In this document: piece after piece, positions 32,600 through 44,000 of the stretch
Layout: each line of letters opens with the position of its first letter
Position numbering within the stretch: position 1 is the stretch's first letter
Source: Undaria pinnatifida
Taxonomy: Eukaryota; Sar; Phaeophyceae; Laminariales; Alariaceae
Assembly (NCBI GenBank): GCA_012845835.1
Contig: JABAKD010000003.1
Coordinates: 2,724,212 to 2,788,211 of the forward strand
Reading direction: 5' to 3'
Length of the DNA: 64,000 nucleotides
Notes under the pieces: model-generated
Told to the model about the DNA's origin: nothing
Seen by the model: the letters and a program-made list of their open reading frames with translations, nothing else
Database searches by the model: none
Made by a program: the position numbers and the translations under genes

Positions 32600-33630
32600 C
32601 CCCTTTACCCGAAACGTCAGAGAGGATTGGCACAATTCGACCCTTGGGGTCACGTTGCCGGAGGTTTGGGCGCGATCCGTGCTGTGTGTAGCGTGTGGCA
32701 AGGTTGTTGAAGTTTTTTGGCCTTGGACATATTTAGGGCAAAAACCCGGGTTTCCGCAACATCCGCATCCCCTATCCCCGTTACTTTACGTACGTAAGGT
32801 TTTGGTGCAAACCAATAAAATATGTGCAAATCATGCGCGCGTACCACAGGTAACATTCGGTCTGTGTCTTGCGCTCTCATGAGTACAGCCATGAACACAG
32901 CCAACACGCAGAGAGCACAACGTTAAAAACTGGTGCCCAGCGGCACCGCCAGCAGGCAACACCGTGCGTGTGTGGCACATCCATCTGCGTCGTACTGTTG
33001 TGGCTAGTTGATTTTTTCGGGGCCTGCTTCGTATCTGTAACCGACGACCTGTCTCTCATTGCTGCTGTGGGTGGCATCGCCATTCTGGATGAAAATATTA
33101 GAGCCGTTTGGATAAACTTTTGCATCAACGGTCCTTACATTATATATGATCAGCTGGTGTTTCGTCCCCCGCGAGCACACCCAGCCATGTCTAGACAATA
33201 GTGAACACAAATGCAGATAACAGACAACGCTACAACCGTGCCCAGCAGCACAAGCAACAGCAGACAACATCCTGTACTAGATACGGCAGTACAGCAGTAC
33301 TTACAGCAGCAAACCGATGCGTTGGTTCGTACTCGAACCTCGCTACGCTACGTCGGTATAGCCAAAGTAAATCCGTCTCCTCGAGGGAACGATTTTGAAT
33401 CGGACGACGATCAAAACAACCCAGCATGTTTTTTTCTGGCTCTAGAAAACAAACAGCAGTGGATAAATACAGGTGCTGATGCTCAATGAGAGAGGGCTTC
33501 TCTGTCTTAGCAACAATAGAAGCCCTACAGTTCCTCATTCCGCGCACTTTCTGCGACTAGCTGGTGGTGAAGGGGGATGAAATGCCTATCCTGGCGTGGA
33601 TCACTCGTCGTGGGGTTCAAAATCTGGCTT
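32600..33630. other. TIR-E-like fragments, otherwise no gene seen
   Basis: GGTTACAGATACGAAGCAGG-type text (complement at 33020-33045) and GAGCACACCC..CCATGTC resemble TIR-E interiors. ORFs (for example 32869-33201) have no motif. Confidence 0.35.
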
Positions 33631-33635
33631 CTTAC

Positions 33636-34178
33636 ACAGTCGAAAAAGTTTTTTTCGACTCATTTATTTTCGACGGAGCAATCCGAGTGGCCCACAGTCG
33701 GAAACGTTTTTTCGACACATTTTTTTTCGACGGAGCAATCCGAATGGCAAATCCACTCGAATAAAGCTGTCGATTCGACTGGTTGTGCGAGTCGGATTGC
33801 TCAGTCGAAAACTTTTTTCAACCCATCGCATCGCTCATCTCACCAGAAAAAAACACAAACACTCCCACACACCCATACCAGTACCACACAGCAGACTCAT
33901 AAAACAGCTCCGACGCTGGCTTCGTTGCTATCAATGCTGCTGCTGCTTCTCGCCGCACATGTTGCTCGCGGAGAACACACAAAGCACAGAGCTTCCAACC
34001 GGCATTTGACTACCATTCAGCAGTACTCCCTCACACCAACCGCCGCCAGAAAAAACACCAAACGATAAAATCGACTCGACTGACAATAAGAAGGAGGCCC
34101 AGAAGAATCCAGCCGAAAAAAAGCTCAGTCGGAAAAGTACTTTTTCGACTCACAGATCCGACTGTGCAATAATTGGCC
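33636..34178. mobile_element. TIR-F fold-back element, copy 1
   Basis: Multiple AGTCGAAAA / TTTTCGACT inverted words at both ends. The right end is GATCCGACTGTGCAATAATTGGCC. The interior shares CACACCCATACCAG, GCTCCGACGCTGGCTTCGTT and AGCAGTACTCCCTCACACCA with copy 2 at 46554-47272. The left GGCC terminus is not preserved. Confidence 0.65.
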
Positions 34179-35743
34179 TCAACACCCATAAGACATTGTT
34201 GTGAAAAAAAATGATGACGGCTGCAGACGTATGATACAAGCAAAGCCGATCTCCGATTTCCGTAATTACCCGCAAGCAAGTTCCGCACCTTGCTACTGAC
34301 TAATATAGACAGCTCTCTCTGAGACGCGGACACACGATGCAAACACAGCTCCTTCGGAGCGGTGCCACTGACGACGTTGCTTTACGCGGCCACGTGGTAA
34401 CCGGCGAAGGACTTACAGTCGGCGGTGACTGGTGTTGGGGGTAGACAAAAGTTTTTTCCAACCCTTTTCTGACCTACTAGGTATGAAGCACATGTGCATC
34501 GACCAAACAAGCAATCGAGCGCGCTATATTAATCAAGCGCCTACGATAATGAAAAGGGGTGTAACGCCAGTCGTCGACGCATTGACAACTAACTGAGTTT
34601 TTTAAACGGATCACCCTCAATAAAAACGTCTCCCAACTTGGTACGTAGTGAGTAGGGGTGCACCCGAGTCATGGTGGGAATAATCCAGCACCCACTCGGA
34701 CGAATTCCCGAGCTCCTTTTCTCGACAACAGGAAATATAAGGCAAACACCGAGCGACGCACTTACAGGCAGATAGATGTCGACGACGAGGTACTTCCAAA
34801 ACAACCGTTGTCGTTGTGTGTGGCTACGCCCCCCCTCGTATGGGAAAAATCGTTTTGGAGAAAATCATCCCCTTTGAGACTTCCAAAGGTAAAATTTGAC
34901 GAACTTTGACGATTTACGGCGTCGGCTATTACTGCTGGTTCATGATAAAAGTTGGGGTCCGAACGACAACAGGGCAAAGGCTCGTGCGGGACGGGCGCAG
35001 CATGATCTTACTCGTACTGCTGCGTGCTCACGCTACTCGCAGGTGCTCGGAAATATCGCAATCGTCGTTTTTTTGGTCGCCTTTCTATAATCAAGATATT
35101 TTCACGGGCCCCAAAAGGGGAAAAGTCATCCCACCTTTGGGGCGGTGTGTCATCAGGTGTGTTTCGACCACCACGTTGCGCGCGTGTCTCACGAACTATA
35201 GATCCCTGATACTGCTGTTCATGTTTAGAGACACCCGCTACCCGGGTTGCTTTGTGTGGCCGGTGCTATGGTATGATCGACATTTACTTTCGGCAAATTT
35301 TCCTTCTGGAGTCACGAAGGTCGCTCCCTGAAAGCTCTACTCGGGAATCTCTCGCGGAAGAACTCTCTGAACAACATGATCGCAAAATGGAAAGAAATCA
35401 GCGGGTACGATACTGCTCCTGGACGCACGAAAGTGCTGTGAGTTACCTGGTATGTCAAAAACAAAAGGTTATGTTTTAACATGTTGAATGTTAAATAACA
35501 TGTTATGATTAGACTAACATGTTATGGTTTATGGGTTGCTGGGTTCGTTTCGCCGTTGGAGCGAGGTCGTGCTGAAGCTCAAACCTCCTGCTGGACATGG
35601 TAATATACAATATACAGCCTCCAGGTACACGTTACACGTTGTTATGAAGGGCTCGTTGCGGCCTTGTGCGTAACAAGCAGGCTGGGCAAGTTCAGTAGAC
35701 GATATAAGGTAGCATTTCAACCAGAGCTGGTCATTTAGCGCTC
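34179..35743. other. No gene seen; TIR-E and TIR-B fragments
   Basis: 34930-35090 (GGTCCGAACGACAACAGGGC, CTCACGCTACTCG, ATATCGCAATCGTCG) matches 63420-63540. 35150-35290 is a further TIR-E-like piece. 34650-34730 has TIR-B-like AGTAGGGGTGCACC. Confidence 0.4.
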
Positions 35744-36130
35744 ATGCTGAGGAGCCTTGGTCAGCTCACACCAAATTCACTACGAAAACAACACCGACGA
35801 CACAAATTACAGATGGTCGCAATGGACGTAGTTGTATTGCATCGGACTCACACTGTGATCGCCTCGGACGTCACGCCAGGAACCGAAGTTGAGCAACCGC
35901 CGCAGAGCAGCGGGTCTGAATCTAGGAGTTGCACTGACGAAATGGCATTCCTTGAGAGGGGAGGAAATCGCCAAAGATTAAAATGCGGCCGCGTAGGATC
36001 AATCCAATCAACCTGCGAAGACAAACATCGACCGGACTCCCTTCCTCGCCGGCGACGGAGCAAGACCGACACGACCACGGTGTGTACACTATCCCATCCC
36101 TCGTCGGGCGGTGGTAAGATCTTGCCTTGA
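35744..36130 (+). CDS. Hypothetical ORF, 128 codons
   Basis: Mixed-composition frame with QPPQSSGSESRSCTDEMAFL and LPRRRRSKTDTTTV. No family recognised. It could be a decayed exon or chance; nearby repeats advise caution. Confidence 0.25.
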   Translation: MLRSLGQLTPNSLRKQHRRHKLQMVAMDVVVLHRTHTVIASDVTPGTEVEQPPQSSGSESRSCTDEMAFLERGGNRQRLKCGRVGSIQSTCEDKHRPDSLPRRRRSKTDTTTVCTLSHPSSGGGKILP

Positions 36131-36248
36131 AGCCAGGAAAAACGATGTACTCTTAGGATTAGTGTGTTTTATGTTTTGTTGGTAATCCGTAGGTTTGCTT
36201 TTGTGCTCTCCAGTGAGCCGTTGATGAGAACCCCCCATAGCCAAGGCA

Positions 36249-36479
36249 ATGCCCCTGCCGACCGTGCCAATTGTGCCCAAGAGGTCCGCTTGGTGGAAAA
36301 ACGTCGAAAACGGCAAAGCCATGCCTCTCCCCGATGTCGGCCGGTGCGTTCCGTGGCTGTATTCTCAACGGCGGTATACAGGACATGCTGGTGGTAGTCC
36401 GGGAGTGCCTCTAGGGTTGTTCGCGGCCCCTGATCGACTTCCAGGCAACGGACAAGCTACCGCCGCCGTCATGGACTAG
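36249..36479 (+). CDS. Hypothetical ORF or exon, 76 codons
   Basis: MPLPTVPIVPKRSAWWKNVE, then GKAMPLPDVGRCVPWLYSQR and a TAG stop. A possible acceptor (CCCCATAG) lies 8 nt upstream. Balanced amino-acid use suggests real or formerly real coding sequence; no family recognised. Confidence 0.3.
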   Translation: MPLPTVPIVPKRSAWWKNVENGKAMPLPDVGRCVPWLYSQRRYTGHAGGSPGVPLGLFAAPDRLPGNGQATAAVMD

Positions 36480-37139
36480 CCAACCGCCTAACGAGCCACG
36501 CACTCCGGACGCGCCGCGAAGCATCCGTGCCGAGCAGAAGGTGCCGAAGTCGTGGCTGGCATAGGCAGGCGCAAAGGCGCGGACCTGCTCGGGCTGTTTT
36601 TCATTTGTTCATTAATTTTCGCGGCGCGATTTTTTGAATTTGGGTAACGCCTTTTGTCTTCTGTGTACGATTGTGTGTACGAGTACTCGTGACAACTACT
36701 TTGGACTGTGTCAATCAAAAAGTTTTGATTTTGGGTCAACACAACAGCATCAGATCACAGCCACAGCATTAGGTTACAGGGCATGGTGGTTAATGTACGT
36801 ATGGTATCATATCTCACCAGAGGAGAACCAGAGGTATCACGTGTGATGATCCTTCAAGTGTTCATGGCATCCACGATCGCTAAATGGTTCGTTTGCAAGT
36901 TGAGATGTGCTACACAGTAGATTCGCTCTTGCGAGCGAGAACCGAGCAGTGCGTACCGATAGGCGTCTATCATACGAGCCGCGCGTAGAAGCGCGGGAAA
37001 CGCAAATGGTGCCCCCATCCTCCAATCTCTGGTCTCTTTGCGACAGCAATCTCACCAACAAGCAGTACATCCAAAAATCAATTTTCCACCTTTTGGGGCC
37101 CACCTGTAAATGGACCAAACAAACGAGAAGTGCGATCGA

Positions 37140-39210
37140 ACCGTCTATGAGGAGCACGCACCAGTAAATAGGAGTATCAGCATGCTGGACTCTGTGCGCG
37201 TGTCGTATGGTAGCTCCTAGCGTTGGGTCGTGGTCACGCCCCCCACCCAGCACCCCGGATTGCTTCGTGTGGCCGATGCCGTGACTTGGTATCCCCATCT
37301 CCAAAGGATTATGATGTTATTATAACCCTTTTGGGACCCAGGTAATGCGCGACCGGCAAAACGAGAAGTACGATCATGCCAACCGCCTGTACTTGCTTGT
37401 GCGCAGCACCACGAATATGAATTGTGTGCTCGTAGTATGAGCCATGCGTGTCTTATTCCGAAACTTGCGTGTGTGCCTTCCCCTCAACCAGCAGCCCAGC
37501 CTGTTGTGTAGCACCAATGCTGCAATCGTCGTCTTCGTCCGTCATTTGGTCATTGACCCCATCTGAAGCCCTATCGTAGCCCTTGTGGGTAAAGAGACCG
37601 ACAAAATGAAAACGGGGTCACACAGCTTGCAAAGATGAGTTTCGACGAAATCTTTGATCTCAGTGTATCTCAGTTTTTTGTTTTAAAATGGAAACGAGAA
37701 GTACGATAATGTCAACCGCTTAAGTGTGTGTATACCTTGGTACCGTCTGTTAGTCCTGTGAGCACGGACTTGATTATGCGAGTTATTGTGGGAAAAACAA
37801 CAACAATTAGTAGTGTGGCACGCAGCAGCTCATGTGGATATCATGCACCACTTCGGGCACTCCTTTATGATACCAGTATGCGTCATCCCCTCACCCGGAA
37901 GCCCGGGCTGCTGTGACGCCTGTTACCGATGCTGTTATGGTCGTTTTCTTACCCTGGTTTCCCCTCATTAAACGCCCCAAGGGATTACCTGGTATATGCC
38001 AAGCGACCGGCATTGCGCGAAGTACGATCATGATCATTTCAACCGCTTATCATAGTGTGAGCGTAGGCATCATGCACTACGCGTGTGGTATAACCTACGC
38101 CGGGCACTTGCATGCATGCCATCCCCTCACCCAGCTGCCCGGGCTGTTCCTTGTGACCGATCAATGCGTTCAAAAATAATGAAAAAATACGTACACTTCA
38201 GCTGTGAGATTGACGAAAAAGGATTTTGATCAAAACTCAGCTTTGCAAGCTGCGTGTGGTACTTCGATCTCCCTATTCCGTCATTTCGTCAGTTCTCCCC
38301 TACGCCTAGGTTTGTGACCCTTTTGGGACCCATATCCACTAGGGGTGGACTTGACTGCTTCCTGGTAGTTAATAGTGGGTGGCACTTCTGGCTGACTTTT
38401 TTCAGTCTTGAGTCAATGTTAATGCTTCAAGTGTAAATTCGATGCGAGTCGACGAGGGAAGAAGGGGCTGAAGTCTTGTCGCGATAAAAATGAAGCCACG
38501 TAGCGTAGTGGGTAAGGGGGAGAAGAGCATGCTTGGTGACCCTGGATCTGAGTTACGCGTAGGAGAAAGTGCGAAGATAATATATGTGGGATGACCTAAA
38601 AACACGCGTAACACAAGTCGAGCCACAAACACGCCAGTCATATGCAAAACGGCAGAACTCTGCATGTTTCGGTCCGCAACTAACTGTAATACCTAGCCAA
38701 CCAATAACTAGTCGACTCACTATTAGTTACTATGGTAACAGTATTGTCCGCCAACTCAGAGCCCTAATACTTACCTCGTCTAGAAACTAAGAAACCGGTG
38801 TGCGCGATCTTACGAAGTGCCTATTGACAGAAGAGCGTACAGCAGTACGAGTGTCGCCATGCCTCGCTCGTGTCGTATAATACAGCCCCTTGCATCGCAA
38901 CTCGGGCACGCCCGCAACCCCAGCTACTCGGACTGCTTCGTGTGACCGATGCTGTAATCGTCATTCATTCGCGTTCGCCATTTTTCCCCACAGGGGTTAG
39001 ACTAGCCCCTTTTGGGACCCATATTCAGCAGCCAAGATAACGATGGGTGCGATATTGTCGGGAGACTAGGAAGAGCGTGCAACGATATATGCATCACGCC
39101 GCTCACGCGTGGTACAGGTCTTTACACTGATTGCAGGTCGAACACAAACCTTATCCCGGCAGCTTGGACTGCTTCGTGTTGTCGATGCTGAAATCGTCAT
39201 CCGTGATCCG
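37140..39210. repeat. Cluster of degenerate TIR-E copies
   Basis: At least five blocks with CCCGG.CTGCTTCGTGTG.CCGATGCTGT and AACCCTTTTGGGACCCA. The GGGACCCA end is seen near 37325, 38310 and 39010; TGCTTCGTGTG-type text near 37265, 38930 and 39170. Interspersed are a CAGCTTGCAAAGATGAG block (37622), a CACGGACTTGATTATGCGAG block (37762) and a CAGCTTTGCAAGCTGCGTGT block (38243). No gene is seen. Confidence 0.5.
38438..38592. repeat. Dispersed 150-170-bp repeat, copy 2
   Basis: Shares AATTCGATGCGAGTCGACGA, GTCGCGATAAAAATGAAG and CTGGATCTGAGTTACGCG with 27622-27790. Confidence 0.6.
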
Positions 39211-39217
39211 TCGTTTC

Positions 39218-39448
39218 CACACCTCGGACAGATCGTGATCTAGATCTACAGATAGTAGATACTGTATCTGCCGTTATGAGATATTGCGTAGGATCTGTCT
39301 AGAGAGAGCATGGATCCAACCAATAAAAAATGTACTAGATCATGCCGGTCGTACGGCTCCCACCTGGTAACACGAACTAGGCCATGCAGATGTTCCTTGA
39401 GATATCTAGATCGTGAAGTGGGAATCGGTGATCAGTCCGACGTGTGCA
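39218..39448. mobile_element. TIR-C element, best-preserved ends
   Basis: The left end CACACCTCGGACAGATCGTG and the complement of the right end, CACACGTCGGACTGATCACC, form the family's clearest TIR (consensus CACACSTCGGACWGATC). 231 bp. The interior has CGTACGGCTCCCACCTGGTA. Confidence 0.8.
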
Positions 39449-40500
39449 TATATTTGACATGTGATTCTCCTGAAGCCCTACTGGCGTTGGTACCAAGAAA
39501 CAATAATTGAGAAAGCAAGGCCTGATATTTACCCACAGTAAGAAATTCGGGAGTCGTTGTACTCAAGTTTTCATGGTTGTGTTCTGCAGGGTACGTACAG
39601 AAGAGTACCCGGGGTACTTTCCGTGTTGTACCCGTACTCGGCACTTCTGTGTTTGGGTTCTGTAAGAGGTTGATACCCGAGGCTTGTGCGAGTTTTTTGC
39701 AAGAAATGTATATCTACCCGGAATACACAAACCCTGCAGAAGACAACGTTGAAATATTTGGTAAAACGCACCCATCCTCAAATAGGAACTCTAGCCTGGA
39801 CAAACTTTCCTGTTTCTTACCGTCATTTTTTTACGTATAGGCCGGATTATCATGCGTTTTATAGCATATTTGCAGTAGTGGAATCGGGCCTAAAAATCGA
39901 CTATGCTAAAATTTTGCTAGCACACAAAGATCCAATTGCAAAGATCAACGCCTAGGTGATGGGGTTACAATTTTCAACCTGCTGTTTTCGCGTTTCGGAG
40001 TTTGTTATTTTTGGACAGCAACTCGTAGAAAGTTGATCTTAATCTTGCATACTTGACCGCCTGTATGACGTGCTGACGAGTGTTTTAACCCCCATTCTCT
40101 GCCAAGTCCCGTGCCTGGTTTGTCCCCTCCCATGTTTCGAACTCCGTGATACTTCGTACGGCGTGCGCATCTATGCGTATAATATCGCTGTATTATGGCT
40201 GCAGTCAGTAAACCGCATGCTTATCATAGCCGCAGTCGGAATATATCACCGGCGCGGACGCTATCTCGAACTACTTCACTATTTTACTTTACGCCGTATT
40301 TACTGCAGTGGCTGCAGTTAGTATGTACGTATAAACGGCGCCTACGTCAACTTTTTTTACGTCAATTTCGTAGAATCGACGCGGTTGCAGTGGGCGACAC
40401 GCAAACTTTCGATCTATTTGCGGCGGAATGGCAACATTTTTCCTCGCTGGAGTTGTGGTCATTGTTAATTTATCCATAATATTCCACTGGGAGAACAAGC
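39449..40500. other. No gene seen
   Basis: Several ORFs of 65-95 codons on both strands, including overlapping frames at 39563-39840 and 40070-40479, but no motif or splice pair stands out. Confidence 0.3.
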
Positions 40501-40632
40501 ACAAATGTACTGCTGTGTATGCCCACGCCGAAGAGCGACCTACATAATTCGCAGTGCTGTGTCAACGAAAATATTTTGTACTCGCTGCCTTGCCGTTCGG
40601 CGTCTGTCTAAAGTTTGCTTGCTCACACAGGA

Positions 40633-40850
40633 AGCAGCCCCAACCCACCGACCCACCGACCCACCCACCACGCATACCTCCAACCCAACACACACTAACC
40701 CAACCCCACCCAACACAGTACAACCCAACGTAACCCATCCCGACCCAACCCAACCCAACCCGACGCAACCCAACCCAGCCCAACCCACCTCAATTTCTAA
40801 CTCAACCCAACCCAACCCAACCCAACCCAACCCAACTCAAAGGAAGGATC
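40633..40850 (+). repeat. (CCAAC)n-rich microsatellite upstream of an exon
   Basis: CAACCCAACCCAACCCAACC and variants with CCACCGACCCACC. It ends 38 bp before the acceptor at 40888. ORFs such as GLGWVGLGWV are repeat-encoded. Confidence 0.85.
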
Positions 40851-40887
40851 GACACTGGATCACGTGCGAGCAACCTGTTCCTTGTAG

Positions 40888-41037
40888 CCGGTAGCCTGCG
40901 GACTGTACCTGGAGGGGTATACGGGGAGGGTTAGAGTGCGCCCCTCCTCCGGAAAGTCTGTGAAGACTAAGATGTCCGAAGCCAGCGCCGACAAGATGTC
41001 CGACGACGTCGAGCAGGTCGAAAAATCTTTGGAACAG
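40888..41037 (+). CDS. Zinc-module gene, first visible exon
   Basis: Strong acceptor CCTGTTCCTTGTAG|CCG and donor GAACAG|GTGCGG, phase 0 at both ends. It encodes GLYLEGYTGRVRVRPSSGKS and an acidic/amphipathic MSDDVEQVEKSLEQ. It is wedged between two CCAAC microsatellites. The N-terminus is not visible. Confidence 0.4.
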
Positions 41038-44000
41038 GTGCGGTCTGTCGGCTCTTGGTGCGACGAGAAAATCAATCAACTCAACCCAACCCAACGAAAG
41101 CACTAGCTGTCTTGCCGCTATTAAACCCAACTGACCCACCCGCACACCCACCCGTGCTCCCACACCCCAGTCCCGCCACGACCCAACCCCAACCCAACCC
41201 GACCCAACCCAACCAAATTGCTTTTCCTGTCTTCCGGCGTTGGTGTGTGTTCGCCCCAATTTGGTTGGAACTACAGTACTGCATCAAGTTCGTGGTATGA
41301 TTTGCGGCAATGCTGTTGAAAGAGCATGGGGGAAAAAATAACAAAGCTAGCAGAGCAAGTTAAGCTTACACAGTTGTATATATCCTTGTCTTTTCTTTCC
41401 TTTCCTTTCCTTTATCTTCTCTTCTCTTCTTTTGTTTGTTTTCATTTGACTTGCGTCTATCGTGCGTATGCGCAGTGATAGGTACTACGTGCAATATATA
41501 CGTGGTAGTCTTTCTTGAGTGGCAAGCGGTATAGTCGGTTTTCCAGGCGCGAGTAGTGAAACGTATGCACCAGTATGGACCTGGCACATCGTAGGCTGAC
41601 TCCCCATTTCACTTTTATATGTTTCTGGTGGAGGCATAAATTGCGTCAGCTGTGATATATGCGTGTACCACCTTTGGTTTGTGTTTTTTTCCCTGGGGTA
41701 TTCCTCAGCTCCAGAGTTACTGAGCCTGTCCTGTGACCACGGACTTGATTATGCGAGTTAATGTGAGAACAACGACAATATGTCGGTCGCTAGGAACTTG
41801 CGCAGCAGCACGTTTGTAGCTATCGTCCATTTGTGTCCGTTGGTGGTCCGCGAACGCTTCAGGCTACTCGAAAGGGGCCCCTAGTTTTTGGCGCCGTCAG
41901 AGCTAGAAGCCCACATTCGCTCGTATGACCAGCGGAGGGGGCAAGGTTAGCAGAGCAATTGAAACACCAGCAGAGCAAGCAACGCTAGCGCAACAAGCCA
42001 AAGCTAGCAGAGCAAGCGACGCTAGCAGAGCAAGCAACGTTAGCAGAGCAAGCATCGCTACGGAGCAGAGCAAGCAATGCGAGCACACCAAGAAAAAAGC
42101 TAGCAGAGTAAGCACTGCTACATAGCAGAGCAAGCAAAATCAGCAGCGCAAATCTAGCAGAGGTGATGCTGCGACCCCCCCTCTTCTCTCTCTTCCCCCT
42201 TTGGTTTACTTTTGATGGGAGGTTTGGGAGATACCAAACATGGTTGGGTCAGGTTGGGCAGGAAAGCATATGATATACAAAGAGCATTGAAACCGACGAA
42301 CGTTGTAACCCAAGGCTTACCCAACCCACGAAATATTTAGTCAAAACTGCCGTTTTGGCCCGTTTTTGCTCAGTTTTCATGGGTTGGATTGGCCTTGGGT
42401 AGGGACGGTTATCGGTTTCAATACTGTTCTTGATACAATTTCCTACCCAACGAAATTTGGTATCCCGAAAACCCTCTATTAATGCTGATGTATTATATTG
42501 TTTTCCGACAATGTACATATTTGCAGCAGCACATACTTATTTCCAATGTTGAACTGTTACTAGTTAATTGCGAGCGAATCGACTTTTTTATTTCCAACGG
42601 CGCAACGAAATTGGTGGCTCATTTCCAGCCTAGCATGCCCGATTTTCCATGTCCCTCGTCCCATCCGGCCGCTGGAATGTCCCTAAAAAAAACATTAAGC
42701 CTACTTTTTCGACGCGCACACACCAACGCCCGATGGCAGCTAAAGCGATTTTTGTTGAGTTGGGTTGGGTTGGGACTTTCCTGCTCCCCACCAACGTACG
42801 TAGTTGATGACAGCTACCAAATATCCGCCAGTGCGAGTTTCTAGCGAAAGCTACAGTATTATCTTAATACTCATGGCCCTTTTGCCACGGAACGTGATGC
42901 GAAAGCTGACGAACGAGGCACTGAACGCGTTCACCCTCACTTAAAACCCTTCTCCCCTACGTTTCTTGTACCCCCCTATCTCGACCGGGGTGTGAACACC
43001 CCCAGGGCTTCCCGAGGAGTTGTCTCCTGAGCAACTGCTATCTGAAAAAGCCCAAGATGTTCACCAGCCACGACGAGCTCAACAAGCACCTACAGCGGTG
43101 CATGCCCAAAGTCGACAGTAAGAGCACCTCCCCCGCTACCAGCACGCCTCCGGCGAGGCAGGGTAGGCGAAGGGGGGCGGCAGCGGTACGGGGGGGGGGA
43201 GCAACGGCGGTCCCTCTCGGCGTCCGCCTAGACTACGAGCGGGTCGCCTCTATCACGCGGGGTGCTAGCGGCACGCCTAGTTCTTCCACACCGTCTTCGT
43301 CAGCTGATGACAGCGGTAGCGCCAAGCAAGGTGGTGGTGGTCGCGGCGCCACCTTGAGTGGGGGTGGCGGTGACGGTAGCAGCAGCAGCAGCAATGGGCG
43401 CCCTGAGCGGCAAAGCACTCTCTCCTGGAGGAACACCAGCGGAGGCGGTGCTGGTGGCGGTGCTGGTGGCGGGCGTGTAGCCGGCAACAACGCTGACAAC
43501 GGCCGTCTGCAGTGGAGCGCGTCCCTGAGCGTCGGAACGGGCAAAACAGCAGATACGGAAGTTCTTGGGGGCAGGGCAAGCAGCGGACGGCACGGCCGAT
43601 CCCCTAGGACGCGCCATGTGAGCAATGGGGACGCCGCAGGCGGTAAGGGTGTGGGGACGGGGGCAGGCGTAGCCCCGGGGGTAGAGGCAGGGGTTTCCAC
43701 GGACCGTCGGAGGGGGGGGGCTGCGGGGTCTAGCCCCTCACGCCCTCGGGCGGCACCGGTGGCGGCGAAGGTGGCGGTGGGGGCTATTTCTCGGGGGAGG
43801 GGTCGGTCTGCCACGGTGGGGGTGGCGGGGAAGGATGAGCTCGGCTCGATCACCGGGGGTGATGTGTCGTCGGACGAGACCGCGGGGCAGGCCGATGGTA
43901 GCCCTTGTGATGAGGAGAGCTCCGAAGGGGGGGAGAGCCTGGTGGGTGTGACCGTGAAGCAGGAGGAGGTGGAGCAGGAGGAACAGGAACAAGATCAGGA

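Noticed and set aside
40633-40850. Interstitial telomere (CCAAC runs)
   Set aside because: It is a pentamer microsatellite with an element-like flank; it does not fit the TTAGGG-type repeat expected in this lineage.
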